64,000 nucleotides of DNA from Liolophura sinensis. Taxonomy: Eukaryota > Mollusca > Polyplacophora > Chitonida > Chitonidae. Made by a program: the position numbers and the translations under genes. The notes beneath the pieces were generated by a model. It did not search any database. It was not told the DNA's origin and saw only the letters and a program-made list of their open reading frames with translations. The stretch is from the NCBI RefSeq assembly GCF_032854445.1, contig NC_088301.1, forward strand, positions 17,818,018 to 17,882,017, written 5' to 3'. This document shows, in pieces, positions 24,018 through 36,088 of the stretch (the first letter of the stretch is position 1; each line of letters opens with the position of its first letter).

Positions 24018-27000
24018 ACAGAAGAAGAGTTATGAAACCGATAAACCGGAAATAGGCTGTAGTTCAGACACCAAATGATAAACACAGCATATGTATATGG
24101 GGCAGTGGCTTTCAAGTCACCGCTAAGGATACTGTTATGCTTAAGTTCCATGTAGTAAAACATCTGTTCCTAATCATGTCGTTATTTTAACCTGATACCT
24201 GGTTTTCCGTCCCTGTACATCGTGGATTCAGCTTCTGTTTGTTTTAAGGTTTCTTCTTCGACCCTTACCAGAAACTACATGATTAGAAGCTTGGATTTAA
24301 ACGTTTGTCAGGGGCTGCCAAACTATAAAAGCAGATACTGTATGTTTTGTTGTAAATGTAGCGGAAACAGAAAATAAAGGCCACAATGCATTGCTCTGGT
24401 CATATGAGTTGGGGGAGGGGAGGGCGATGGCATCATCGTGCTACGGCTTCGTGCCATCACCGAGCGATGGGACGGCTTTACCTTGAAAAGTTACAGACGA
24501 AGTACGAGTTTGGGCCGTTTAATCCATTTTCAACAAAATTATAACCTGTTTTGTTTTGTCGTGGACTCCGGCATATATATTATACTGATATCAAAAGCCG
24601 TAAAGCACATGTATTGTTTCCACAGTATACCTTCAGAATGTTTGTTACATGTACCTTGCCGAGAAACCGGTGAAATACAGCCTCTTGTCAATTTACCTCA
24701 GATCTGGGGTTTTACTCTAACTGTTTAAATAATTTATATCGTATTTAGTCCGGCATTCGCCCATCTCCCGTAGATCGAATAACATTTGGTGTTCTAAATA
24801 GATAGTTGTAATTTCCAAAACAAGTGTGAAATACATGATATATAAGTAGCAAATAAAACTGGTAACAGAGAAGCAGCCATCGCTTCCCAATGATTCATGG
24901 AAGATAGTCGATATGTAAGGCATGACATCAAATTCAAATTTAAAACTCGAATTCCATGGATAATTCTTAGGTCGAATAAAAAGACAGCTATTTCATTCTT
25001 ACTGTCATAAAAGGAACAATGATGTAATAACCATGGACACTCTAAGTGCCCCGCCCATAGCCTCGGGTAAAGAGGTACTGGATTCAAATACAACATTTGT
25101 ATTCAGCACTAAAGACTAAATAATTAGTTTTCCTTGTAACAGGTCAATCAGGAGAACTGAATTCAAATCTCGCTATAACGTTCTTAATACACACTGCGAA
25201 ACGACGGTATATCTTTATGTATTCATATCAATGTATTAGTGTATAATGTGTTGTTTATTGTTTGTGTGCTACATATGAAGGTCTTACAGCAACCTGCGAA
25301 TGGTCGGGGGTTTTCCCCGGGGTCTGCCCCGGTTTCCTCCCACAATAATGCTGACTGCCGTCGTACAGGTGAAACATTATTGAATATGGCGTAAAACGCT
25401 AATCCAATATTAGGTATTTGTTGTACGCATTCTTGTATTGTTTTTGTCTCCACTGATGTAAACCAATGCTAATGCATTAGGTATCATTGAGCACAAATTT
25501 CACCAGTTGTTAATCCACTACATGGATTATTTACTTTGTTTAAAACGCAGCTAACCCTATACTCAGATTTGGGTGATGTTTATTTGTAGTGTTACTGGAT
25601 CGTAACAGAAGTAACTAGCAACATTGCTGGGTGAATCATGTCACTTGCCATTCAGACGAGGCTTGCCGGTGGTAACGCGCAGTGTACTTGGCCAGTCCTC
25701 TTTGTGCTGAATGACAATCAAACAAGGAAGTCTTATGCACGACACGAGTCACGATTTGCAGCCGTATCTGCCGTTGATCTAAATCCCACATGCACGGTTA
25801 CAGATGTTTTCGGTGAATGTAGCCCTTTGTGGGATACCATACAGTGCACAGTCTTATAACAGGATATTTTCATTGCACAAAAAAAAAACCAGGAAGAAAC
25901 TATTTTGCAGCGTGCACCGCCACATGCCTTTTATGAATAAGACCAGACAGACGTTTAAAACCAGCTCCTTACTGAATAGGTTGCGGAAGTTTTCATCAGA
26001 GCTATACCTGATTTTATCCACCCATCAGGATAACCACCATCAAAAACCGAAAATACTCTATAGCAATGCGTAAATCACCAACTGAAAACACCTTAAAACA
26101 TTTTTTTAAAAAACACTATGCATAATACCTGAGCCCCATTTGGGTGAACATGTTAAAATGTAGATTGGTGGAGGGGATACAGCATATTTTCAGTCCATTT
26201 AAGTGTGACGGCTATAAACACCAATCAGATAAATAAATCAAATGTGTGAGTGTCTACATGTATCTAATAAACTCTGTGTTCACATCACACAGCATCCCGT
26301 GAAGGGATTATAAAGGAGAGATGTAACATATTAATTTGAAAGCTGTACCCGCACAGAAGGGGACTACAGGTTTACACCTGGTCTGTCAGTTTGTCATTTT
26401 GTTTGTAAGTCAGTCCGTCAGTCTGTTACTCTGCCATTCTGTCAGTCATTTAATCCGGAAACCGAGGTAAACCACCGACCTTTGGCTAGTTACTGACAAA
26501 GCTAACCAGAATATACACAAAGGCAAGCCAAAAAGGTGGAAAACAAGAGGTTTTCAACGAACGTTTGACTGGGCAAACGGACATGCAAGGGAAGTCGACC
26601 GCTTATTGCCACATAGGCTTCATGCACAAGCAAATCCTCAAAGTATCTGTCCAAGCCGAGTTGGAGCCCTTTTCGCACTGTCAATAATGTTAAAATACTG
26701 TTCGAAATGACATAGCAATGTTTAACTTACAAATATACATCCTACATCTGACGGTCATGTCCCCAGCTAAGCTTTCAATCAAGACCCTCTTACCTAAAAC
26801 TTAGTCCTGTCACCTGAGCTGTGCTCGAAGTGTCAAAACCTTAAGTGACATAAAAAGGTTTTCCGTGATATTCTGTAATTCTGAATTGAAGTCACCTTCG
26901 CATGCGGGAATAACAGAGATCATACAGTCGCAATTAACACAGGTACAACAGACATATTGCCTCAGACAACTTACGAATTTCTCAAATGGCTATTTTAAAA

Positions 27001-27720
27001 TCACCTCCTTTGAAGTTCAAGATCATCTATTTTAACAATAGTTGGTTATAGTTCCCTCCGTTCGTTGTTAAAAACCTAATGTTAAAACTCTCAAATGCAT
27101 TACCCATCAACCTTTCAATGGCGAAGACTTTATGGTTCCATTCCAAACTTTCCACGAGTTTATCGTTTCCAAGACGATGCCAAGTGCGGCTGACCCAGTC
27201 GTAGGGAAAATGGCAATTAGCGAACTTTGGTTTGCTATCAATGCAACAGGTCCCTTTTTCTTAATTGTAACTGGTAATAGTCTTTATTTATAAGGAAAAA
27301 CTAGATAATATGAAGTCAGAATTACTACATAAAAAACAAAGCGTGTGTAGCACACAGAATTTACATAAACAGGACAGCACACTCGAAACACCGAGATTAC
27401 TGATTTGTTCCCGAAGGCCAAAAGCTGAGAAGAATGAAACAGACTTCAGATTTATGTGCAGCTATGTCCAAACTCTTTACTAACAAATAAACTATATAGG
27501 CTCTCCATCAGTGAACAAGTAAACTTATACGCAATCTTTCTACGTCTTGCCGATAAGGAGATTTATTACATCAGCTGTAGGCCTACATTGTCAATATTTC
27601 CACTATATGATAACAGTTATAAAACAAATATTTTTTATCTCATAACAGGGCAGTCTGCAAAATGTCCCAAATTCACAGAAGCGTCATTGTATTATTAACA
27701 AAAAGATTTTTGTAACACGA
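24018..27720. other. Spacer with segmental block Q1, no gene recognised
   Basis: About 24720-26050 aligns in pieces with 30340-31980 (Q2), for example GGGTGAATCATGTCACTTGC at 25631 and 31559. The open frame at 25638 is not preserved in Q2, so it is not called coding. A SINE fragment lies at 25278-25408. 26050-27720 holds nothing recognised apart from simple GTCAGTCTGT-like sequence near 26380-26450. Confidence 0.55.
25278..25408 (+). repeat. SINE family 1, 3' half
   Basis: Runs from AGCAACCTGCGAATGGTCG through CGGTTTCCTCCCAC and TAATGCTGAC to GGCGTAAAACGC. The tRNA-like head is absent. Confidence 0.8.
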
Positions 27721-27729
27721 CCTGTATCC

Positions 27730-29018
27730 TCATCGCCAGGAGCTAACAATATTCGACCCTATCTTCTCTACGCCATAAACTAACAGTTTACGACCTTATA
27801 CTCTTAACTCCAGGGCTAACAGCACACGATCCTATACCCCATACTCCAGGAGATAAGAGCATATTACTCCTCCAGCCCATAAATTAACAGCTCACAACCC
27901 CTCTACTCCATGGCTAACATCACACGATCCTATACCCTCTACTCCAAAAGCCAACAGTATAGAAGGACACCTCTACCCCATAAATTAACAGCTCACAACC
28001 CCTCTACTCCATGGCTAACATCACACGATCCTATACCCTCTACTCCAGAAGCCAACAGTATAGAAGGACACCTCTGCCCCATCAATTAACAGCTTACAAC
28101 CCCTCTACCCCATAGCGTACATCACACGACCCTTTACCCTCTAGCTTACAGTATAGAAGGACTCCTCTGCCCCATCAATTAACAGCTTACAACCCTCTAC
28201 CCCATAGCGTACATCACACGACCCTATACCCTCTAGCTAACAGCATAGAAGGACTCCTCTGCCCCATCAATTAACAGCTTATAGCCCCTCTACCCCATCG
28301 CGTACATCACACGACTCTATACCCTCTAGCTTACAGTATAGAAGGACTCCTCTGCCCCATCAATTAACAGCTGACAACCCTCTACTCCATCGCGTACATT
28401 ACACGACCCTATACCCTCTAGCTTACAGTATAGAAGGACTCCTCTGCCCCATCAATTAACAGCTTACAACCCCTCTACTCCATCGCGTACATCACACGAC
28501 CCTATACCCTCTAGCTTACAGCATAGAAGGACTCCTCTGCCCCATCAATTAACAGCTTATAGCCCCTCTACCCCATCGCGTACATCACACGACTCTATAC
28601 CCTCTAGCTTACAGTATAGAAGGACTCCTCTGCCCCATCAATTAACAGCTGACAACCCTCTACTCCATCGCGTACATTACACGACCCTATACCCTCTAGC
28701 TTACAGTATAGAAGGACTCCTCTGCCCCATCAATTAACAGCTTACAACCCCTCTACCCCATCGCGTACATCACACGACCCTATACCCTCTAGCTTACAGT
28801 ATAGAAGGACTCCTCTGCCCCATCAATTAACAGCTTACAACCCCTCTACCCCATCGCGTACATCACACGACCCTATACCCTCTAGCTTACAGTATAGAAG
28901 GACTCCTCTGCCCCATCAATTAACAGCTGACAACCCCTCTACTCCATCGCGTACATCACACGACCCTATACCCTCTAGCTTACAGTATAGAAGGACTCCT
29001 CTGCCCCATCAATTAACA
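27730..29018 (+). repeat. Minisatellite, ~93-bp unit, about 13 units with higher-order structure
   Basis: Unit landmarks in order are CCCCATCAATTAACAGCTTA, CAACCCCTCTACCCCATCGC, GTACATCACACGACCCTATA, CCCTCTAGCTTACAGTATAG and AAGGACTCCTCTG. Left units (27730-28140) are diverged and the right ones nearly identical. Variants recur every three units (about 280 bp): the TTATAGCCCC variant is at about 28280 and 28557, each followed by a CTGACAACCC unit with CATTACAC. This is a higher-order repeat. The array ends two to three bases before the TM exon at 29022. Confidence 0.9.
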
Positions 29019-29021
29019 GAG

Positions 29022-29452
29022 CTGTTCCGTATAAAATTCATATTGTGATTGGCGGAAGTGCTGTGGCAATAGGTTTTGTTGTCTTGATCACCGGATTCAT
29101 TATCATTGTGATGATGTCAGTTTGCACTAGTTTTAACCCGTATACAATCGCTTTATGAGTAATATCTGTACTTCTACTACTGTCAGAATTTTAGAAAAGA
29201 AACACAATGCACTTGGTCTCAAATTTGCTCTATACTGCATAGTAGGTAATAGATGTTTTAAATTTTTCATACACACGTATTCAATGTGGTTTTTTTTTTC
29301 CGCGTGGTCATCCCATTTCTTCTGTTAGCCGGAGGAAACCGCCACGTGTACAAACAGGTGGTGCTAAAGGCTCTGGACCAAACAGTACTGCAGCAGAGGA
29401 AAGCTCCGTTCCCACAGAAGTTATGAATAGAAGTGAAATGTCTGAGCCGTAA
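29022..29452 (+). CDS. Gene T: transmembrane exon plus short stop-terminated cytoplasmic tail (no phosphatase)
   Basis: Exon 29022-29115 codes a strong TM helix: HIVIGGSAVAIGFVVLI then TGFIIIVM. It starts in phase 1 and ends in phase 2, like the gene B TM exon (94 against 97 nt). Exon 29329-29452 begins in the matching phase with a basic stop-transfer segment (RRKPPR), continues with GGAKGSGPN and ends in MSEP and TAA. The tail is about 41 residues. AATAAA at 29681-29686 follows. This looks like the 3' end of a paralogue of gene B whose cytoplasmic part stops before any PTP domain. No ectodomain exon is found between 16.1 and 29.0 kb; the minisatellite and solo LTRs occupy that space. It may be a remnant or a short co-receptor, and both exons are open. 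Confidence 0.6.
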
Positions 29453-32186
29453 AGCTTGTATAATACACGTGATGGAAATTCTTGTGAAGATCACCCCTAT
29501 GAAGCCATTCGTGAATTCGTCAATCTATGATAAGACACACAGATCTTGAAAACAATGTTCAGACTGATATATTGTATTTCTGCATAAACCGAGATTATCG
29601 TGGTCGACTTAACCTCCCCGACATCTGCCTACTATGTACTGTTATAATATGATTGTATATTAAATGTGGTGAAAACTCAGAATAAAACACTGACAGGTAA
29701 ACTAACAAGGAGCCATTTTTTCTCGGGTTACGTTTGACATTTACCAAATATCACACTGGCATCGATGCTTTGGTTTAATGTTATTGTTATAGTATTTCAT
29801 ATGACTTGGAATATTTGTGGGGCATTGGCCTACTCCAAAGGCCTCAATTCTTTGAAAGCTCAGATTAAAATAAAGCTACTTACATCATGTTGTTGAATCT
29901 GACTTTCATGGCAGACGTCTAATACAGTGCTGTCATTGTGCTTGTCGAATTTTTACTGGATAATATTTCATCTCAGTTCGACGTCACGTTTCATTGTCAT
30001 TAAACTGTGTATTCTTGACGATGTGTTCAATTTGAAAGAGTTGATACTTCACAGTTAAGATAACAAAATTTAAAACTTTCGTACACGATGCTAACTTTCG
30101 CTCAAGCTATATATTTCAATTTATAATGCTATGGAACTACAGCCAAAAGGCCGGTCGTTCAAAAGTGTATTAAAAGTTATTTCCGGCTTTAAAACTGTTA
30201 TAGCAGTCTTTACCTAATACAAAACTAATGACATTTAGTCCAGACTAAAGTTAATACTGGTCTTAACTGCCAGTATTTGAACAACAACTGGTGCTTCTTT
30301 ATGAAGTATGGCGCGAATGTCGACCAAGACAATCATGTGGTGTTATGAATAGATAATTGCATTTTCCAAAACAATTCAAAACACCATTTTCCAAAAGAAT
30401 ATAAAGGATATTATATATAAAGAGCAAATAAAACTTGAAACAAGTAACAGAGAAGGAGTTGCCTGTTTGCCATGATGCATTGAATACCAACAGAAAAAAA
30501 TACGCGTTTTGTTTTTAAACACATATCTGGGATAGTTTGGAAACACATCCCTAAAATTACAAAACATAGTTTTTTATGAATTAACACCAGGATCGAATAA
30601 AGGCTACAAGGCGAGAAGTGTATATATAACTTGCCACCTAATGAGGCATAATTTACAATTTCTGACTTGAACTACATTATGACTGCTTTTCTGATCTGAT
30701 TTTGTCTTTGGAGGCACTTAATAAATTTACGCCCAGGGGATTTCTACGTCTGTGGTATTGAAACCTCTGTCCGTGTCTCCCCGGGTAGATGATCATTTGT
30801 ATACTTCCGATTGCAGCGTGTATCTTCTTGGTATAAACAATGTACACTGGAATACAGAGAGGGGACTATATCAGAATTGGTGTGTATGGTACGTTTGTTG
30901 AGGATCGTGTGAGTCTTCGTGGAAATATTTAAAGTAAACTTATTCAAATGTCTTGATGGAGGGTCTGACCAGGAACTCTCCGTGGTATCCCAACGTTATG
31001 CACCATGAACCCAGCGTAGAACATGTTAAGGAAGGCTAAATGATCATTTTACCTTCAGACAGGATATTCGGAACATCTGAATTCATTATAAAAAGGCAAT
31101 CATTTATGTCGTAAATGGCATGGGTTTATCGCATAAACGGGGCGATTTAGGTCTTTCAGTGTGTATGATCATTATTATAGAGCGGTCTTATTATAAGTCG
31201 TTGCTTAAACATATTTTAACTCTATAACAATTAAACATTAAACACATTTATTGTCTGTAGCAAAGACATGTTTATCACGCGTTCAATTGTTAAGAACTTG
31301 TTTCTGCAGTGCATTAGTATATAAAGTATTATTTATTTGCAATATACATTCCTGTACTGTTTTTCTATGTACTGATGTTAACCAATGTTAATGTATTTAA
31401 TATCACGGAAACTTCAGCAGTTATCATTTTATTCACCTGATATCAATCCCCTTGAATGATTAATTTGATTCAGAGGTAGAGATCTCTTAGCTCAGATGTG
31501 TGAGCTCTTTATAAGCCTTTATAGTGAATCAATACACAAGGTACTGGCAAACTGGCTGGGTGAATCATGTCACTTGCCATTCAGACGAGTCTTGTGGGTA
31601 ATAGTGTACCCTGTATTTGGCCAACCCTACGTGTGTTGAATCACATTTAAATGCGAAAGTCATCGGCACTACGCAAATCTGAGTTTACAGCCGGATACCC
31701 CGAAAAAGACGTTCTGTTCACTGGCTAGTGGCATGCGGATGTAAACCTCTTCCAAGAGCCCCCAGTAAATGTGTAGTGTTCTGTGGGATATAATATCTTA
31801 TAGCAGGTTACTTGAACACTACAGCATATCTGAACCAACCATTCCGGTCGTGCACCGCCACACGCCTTGATCAATAAGAGCACGTGTTGAAACCACCAAT
31901 TTACTGAATATTTTGTAGTATGTTGTACTTTTCCCCAGAACTCTGCTTACTCTCATTTACGACATGACCTTATATTATTGTAAAACCGTATAGAGGGTTG
32001 GAAGGTGAATCTTTAAAAAAAAACACAAGTGATCTGGCATAGGAGTAGCATTGTGCCTTGAGTCTACCACATCAAGTAAAAACTTCTGTAATTAAAAATC
32101 TAAAACCATTATATGACGATATTTTGAGCATAGCTTTAGGATGATTTTCTTATAAACCTTTCTTCGTTTCTTTGCTTTCAATCGCT

Positions 32187-32420
32187 TTGTTTATTGATTT
32201 ATTATTGATGTTTTACACCTGACTCACGAACATGTCACAACATTGTATTTGGAACAAAGCCGACACAGCCCACGACCATCCGCAGGTTACTGGCAGTCGT
32301 AAGACCAGAGAGGTAGCCAGCATGAGCTTGACTTGAACTCACAGTGATCACATTGGTGAGAGGTCCCTGAGCAATTGTGCCGCGGTGTAACGCTAACCAC
32401 TGGACCACTGAGGCTTCCAC
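32187..32420 (-). repeat. SINE family 1, diverged near full-length copy
   Basis: Runs from TTATTGATGTTTTACACC through CCCACGACCATCCGCAGGTT and GCCAGCATGAGCTTGACTTG to a tRNA-like end AACCACTGGACCACTGAGGC. Confidence 0.8.
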
Positions 32421-32698
32421 TCCAGGATTTTTCACGAACACGATGATGGTCAGTTTTATTCCTGAAGGAAACCGAAGATGCCGGAGGTAATCCAGGGACC
32501 TTTGGCTAATTAAAGATGAAGTTTAGCATGAGTGATGTAGAGATATGATCACCATAATGTTGTAAAACTAGTGGCCTAATATGTATCTCCAGTTGATAAC
32601 TTATACATAAAGTCTACACTAAATTCCTCTGTGGGCGACTCCATTTTGCCTAAGAACTACTCCCGAAGTCTTCTGTGTAAGGAGGCAATTAATTAACA

Positions 32699-32851
32699 TT
32701 GCGGGTGGAATCTCTTCTTCTCACCAATGCGGTCGCCGTGAGTTCAAGTCTAGCACATGCTGGCTTCCTCTCTGGCCGTACGTGGGAAGGTCTGCTGGTA
32801 ACTCGCGGATGGTCGTGGGTTTCCCCCGGGCTCTGCCCGATCACACGATGG
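32699..32851 (+). repeat. SINE family 1, middle part
   Basis: GTGAGTTCAAGTCTAGCACA (B-box region) is followed by GCTGGCTTCCTCTCTGGCCG and TACGTGGGAAGGTCTGC, then CGGATGGTCGTGGGTTTCCC. The copy stops abruptly where the 36-bp repeat begins. Confidence 0.8.
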
Positions 32852-32857
32852 AAGACG

Positions 32858-33105
32858 ATGGTTTCTAGTCACGAAGATCGCACGATGGTAGATAAAGGTT
32901 TGTAGTCATGAGACCACATGGTGGTACACAACGGTTTGTAGTCATGAGACGACATGATGGTAGACGATGGTTTATAGCCATGAGACCAAATGGTGGTAGA
33001 CGATGGTTTATAGTTACGAGAACACATGGTTTTAGACGATGGTTTTTAGTCACGGGACCACATGGTGGTAGACGATGTTTTATAGTCACGAGACTATACG
33101 AGACC
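32858..33105 (+). repeat. 36-bp minisatellite, about 6 units
   Basis: The unit is approximately ATGAGACCACATGGTGGTAG then ACGATGGTTTATAGTC. Its length is a multiple of three, so both strands stay open and encode a 12-residue repeat (plus strand MRPHGGRRWFIV-like). I treat it as non-coding because it starts inside a SINE and has no splice or start context. Confidence 0.75.
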
Positions 33106-33913
33106 ACACAATCAATGAGAGCAGGGATATCTACAAACCCCCTGTCCAAAATCGATTTGAAGGCCCTTTCGCTTTAAAGTAGAATTAACTTACAATTATG
33201 TTAAGGACATTTTTATGCTAATCTACTGGAGGAATAAATCCCCGATTTTGCACAACCATTATCAAACATTTTAGAAGCTACGCATTTTTCATCAGATTTA
33301 ACACATATTAATTACCTCAACGAACCACTCCAATCGCTTTAACGTTATTCTACTCAAACCTACTCGACCAATTATTCTTAAAGCTGGTGCAAGCTGACCC
33401 AACATAGAAAGTGGGGGATGACCGAAATTCTACATATTTTATGTTTATTGATCTTCAAACAACTAGTTTAAGTTAAACAATGAATATTAACGTTTAAATC
33501 ATTAGGCAGATTTAATCTAAGTTTCATGAAGTTACCGTATGTCAACTTCCACACATGCACCAAATTTAGAGAGAACCAAAGGGGTGATTTGTGTTGTTTA
33601 CCAATATCTACCGCTACAGCGAAGCAAAAACAAGCAAAGGCCTCTAGACACTCGGATCGCCTTTACGTGTTACAATGTCAGTAATGTTGATAAACACTTC
33701 AAATTCGCACAATGCTGTGTAACTTCGTCTGAGTGTCCTTACAATATAACGTCCTAATCTTAACTCAGCTTGAATTCAGGTAAACTTATGCGTAACCTAT
33801 ATACACGTTACATTCACTGAGGCGTACACGATATGTTACTATATCGTTACATAGGAACGAAAAAGGCATTCTTTGTCTCTCAATAAGGTAGTCTAAAAGG
33901 CGTACGAAAACAA

Positions 33914-34153
33914 TTTATTTATTTTTTATTTATTTATTTGATTGGTGTTTTAATGAGTGGATTACTTAGACAATAACTCACTTATACGACGGCGGCCAGC
34001 ATTATGGTGGGAGGAAACCAGGCAGGTTGCCTTCTCACTTAAGGCAGGGGAGGAAGACAGGATGAGCTGAGCTCGTACTCACAGTGGCTGCATTGGCGAG
34101 AAGCTCCTGAGTCATTACGCTGTCGCAGTAACTAACTGAACCCCAGAGGCCCC
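33914..34153 (-). repeat. SINE family 1 copy in P2
   Basis: A TTTATTTA-rich tail is followed by GATTGGTGTTTTAATG, ACTTATACGACGGCGGCCAG and CATTATGGTGGGAGGAAACC. It has a degraded tRNA-like end near AACTGAACCCCAGAGGCCCC. Confidence 0.8.
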
Positions 34154-34832
34154 AGAGTGCAAAATCAACAGAAGGTGGATTGCGTTATTACCAAGCATAA
34201 CATTTTATAGAACTTTTGTGACCATGGTTATGTGCAGTAGAGGGAAAAATGTCACACATAAGGGACATCACACAGACGATGCGGACAGAAACACAATCCA
34301 TAAATGTAAGCTGACAGACATATGCATTTGTTATTTTCATATCATTTATGTATATGCTGTTCTCCTCAGTGAGTAACAGGTTCGCCCTTTCAAAAGCCGT
34401 TTTAGGGAAACAAAGGCATGTATAATACTGACGACAAATTTGGGAGTTTTATGCTCACGAGTTTGCCTTTCCATTAACTTCAGGTATACAGCTTTCGCCA
34501 AGAGAATGACTGCAGCCGCTCTGTAATTATTTCCTTACATATACTGCCACAGGGGTGAACACTGACGACACTGGTTTACCCGCTAAACTGTGACGGCGGC
34601 TCGTTTGACGTCTTCCTCAGTTCATATGTGGCAAGTGCTTTTGAGAAGAAGCTGTGAACGATAGCGTTCAGACACCTCAGCGAACTTGTTCAGTGGATGT
34701 AGGAAGAACTTTACAACTGTACAGATTTAACTTCTAGAAAGTCATTTTTGTGAGAATTCCTTCTGTGTGGCAAACTAATTGAGTATTACGATATAACCTG
34801 CCAATAGAACTAAACAGAGATTGCCCTGAGGC

Positions 34833-34893
34833 ATGGAGGATCACAGGAAACAGATCAGCGGAGTGCTTCTTTTCATGACGGGAATAACTTTTG
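34833..34893 (+). CDS. Putative signal-peptide first exon, likely for gene B
   Basis: The ATG opens 20 codons: a charged start (MEDHRKQ) and a hydrophobic core (ISGVLLFMTGITF). It then leaves in phase 1 at a good donor (TTTTG then GTAAGT). Phase 1 is exactly what every ectodomain exon downstream requires (37684, 44196, 46328, 47303, 48554). The paralogous exon in P1 is broken. Assignment to gene B rests on order, orientation and phase; about 9 kb, including a Gypsy element, would be intron. A competing signal-peptide frame at 43962 ends in phase 2 and does not fit. Confidence 0.5.
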
Positions 34894-35370
34894 GTAAGTA
34901 CATTACTTACTGAGTGAATATGTATTTGTTCAACATTTGTTACAGTGCAAAATGCACACCAGACAAGCGTCATACGTAAGGCTTGTCTGGCAGATGAGGA
35001 AGTAAATGTGACTATCTGTTTCCTCCTTCCCCCGTCTTCAGGCTTAAGAAGGACATATTTTTGTCTACTTACTTCAGTGGTGTTTGCTTGAACAGGGGCA
35101 AGTTGCTGACTTATACCCCTATTTCGTAAAACTCGCCGATAAAGTTCTAAAATGCATCTAATTGGTAGTCTAATGTGTTTATTACGGGTAAAAGGCCGCC
35201 TTTAACATTCCGTTTCTCAAATTGACGGTGCCGAAGACACCAGGCACGAAGACACCAGACATGAGACATTAAGATATGAGGGATAACAACACCATAATAT
35301 AATTTAATGTTTCCGGGCAGTTTGAGATTCATTTATACATCCGCTTAATGGGTTAACGTGTCAGTAGATA

Positions 35371-35694
35371 GGGTGAGTGAGTGCTTGGGGTTTAACGTCG
35401 TACTCAACAATTTTTCAGCCATATGGCGACGAAGGTGTCCTAAGAGTGTATGCAGTGTGCCTCCTTGTAGCAGGACGGATTTCCACCGCTCTTTTATCTA
35501 GTGCTGCTTCACTGAGACGACTTACCGAGGGCAAGTAAGCCGCCCCGCCCTTCCCATTATACCGATACGGGTCAACCAGTCATTGCACTATCCCCTTCAT
35601 GCTAAACGCCAAGCGAAGAAGTTACAACTTCCTCTTTTAAAGTCTTAGTTGCGACTCGACCTAGGATTGATCCTGGATCTACCGTTCCCGACCG
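35371..35694 (+). repeat. SINE family 3
   Basis: Starts GTGAGTGAGTGCTTGGGGTT and continues with TTTTTCAGCCATATGGCGAC, AGGACGGATTTCCACCGCTC, CGGGTCAACCAGTCATTGCA and CGACCTAGGATTGATCCTGG. I recognise this dispersed sequence from molluscan genomes. A short relative is at 62395-62470. Confidence 0.75.
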
Positions 35695-35930
35695 TAAATA
35701 GGAGTCTAGTTTTGAATTGCACAAATACTACGTTTGCTCACTTTAAAATAGCATATCAGTTAGGATGATGAAGAATGTAGCATCATTTATTTACCAAAGT
35801 ACAATCTCATGTTATTAATCCGGATGTTGACCAGTTCTCTTAAATTGAACATGATTTGTAATAACAAGTTATAGAAATTAAATCATAGTTTAGACACCAA
35901 AAGATAAACACAGCATGTGTAACATCAAAG

Positions 35931-36088
35931 AGAGGCAAGGACTTTCGAGGCTAGAGCAAGGAAACAGGACTGGTTAGTCCGGTGTCAGTATAATGTGGCT
36001 GGATGAGGTGTTTTGTCTGGTGTCTTTGATGTGTTACGTCAGTGGCGGCAGTATCTCGGCTGCAGTATGTAGTGCCACAAGAAATCAC
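35931..36088 (+). repeat. SINE family 2, 5'-truncated
   Basis: Shares the 3' body of the copy at 18000-18263: GAGCAAGGAAACA, then a GGTGTC...TCTTTG segment, GTGGCGGCAGTATC-like sequence and GTGCCACAAGAAATCAC. The tRNA-like head is missing. Confidence 0.6.

Larger units (their letters stand above)
29453..33539. other. Spacer with block Q2, SINEs and a minisatellite
   Basis: Block Q2 (about 30340-31980) aligns with Q1 at 24720-26050. The rest holds the SINEs and the 36-bp repeat listed separately. No exon is recognised. Confidence 0.5.
33540..35170 (+). repeat. Segmental duplication block P2
   Basis: The partner of P1 at 20410-21880. Similarity also returns further downstream (GATAAACACAGCAT at 35906 and 24079), after the solo LTRs that interrupt the first copy. 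Confidence 0.7.

Noticed and set aside
25638-25859. 73-codon frame in block Q1
   Set aside because: The equivalent frame in Q2 (31566) stops early and differs by frame changes, so there is no sign of coding constraint.
26502-26684. 60-codon minus-strand frame (LGLDRYFEDLLVHEAYVAIS)
   Set aside because: Protein-like composition, but no start context, splice sites or known domain. It could be part of an unlisted dispersed repeat, so it is not called.
27730-29018. Regular repeats that could suggest a CRISPR array
   Set aside because: The whole ~93-bp unit is conserved, with no short repeat and unique spacers, and the setting is an animal genome. It is a minisatellite.
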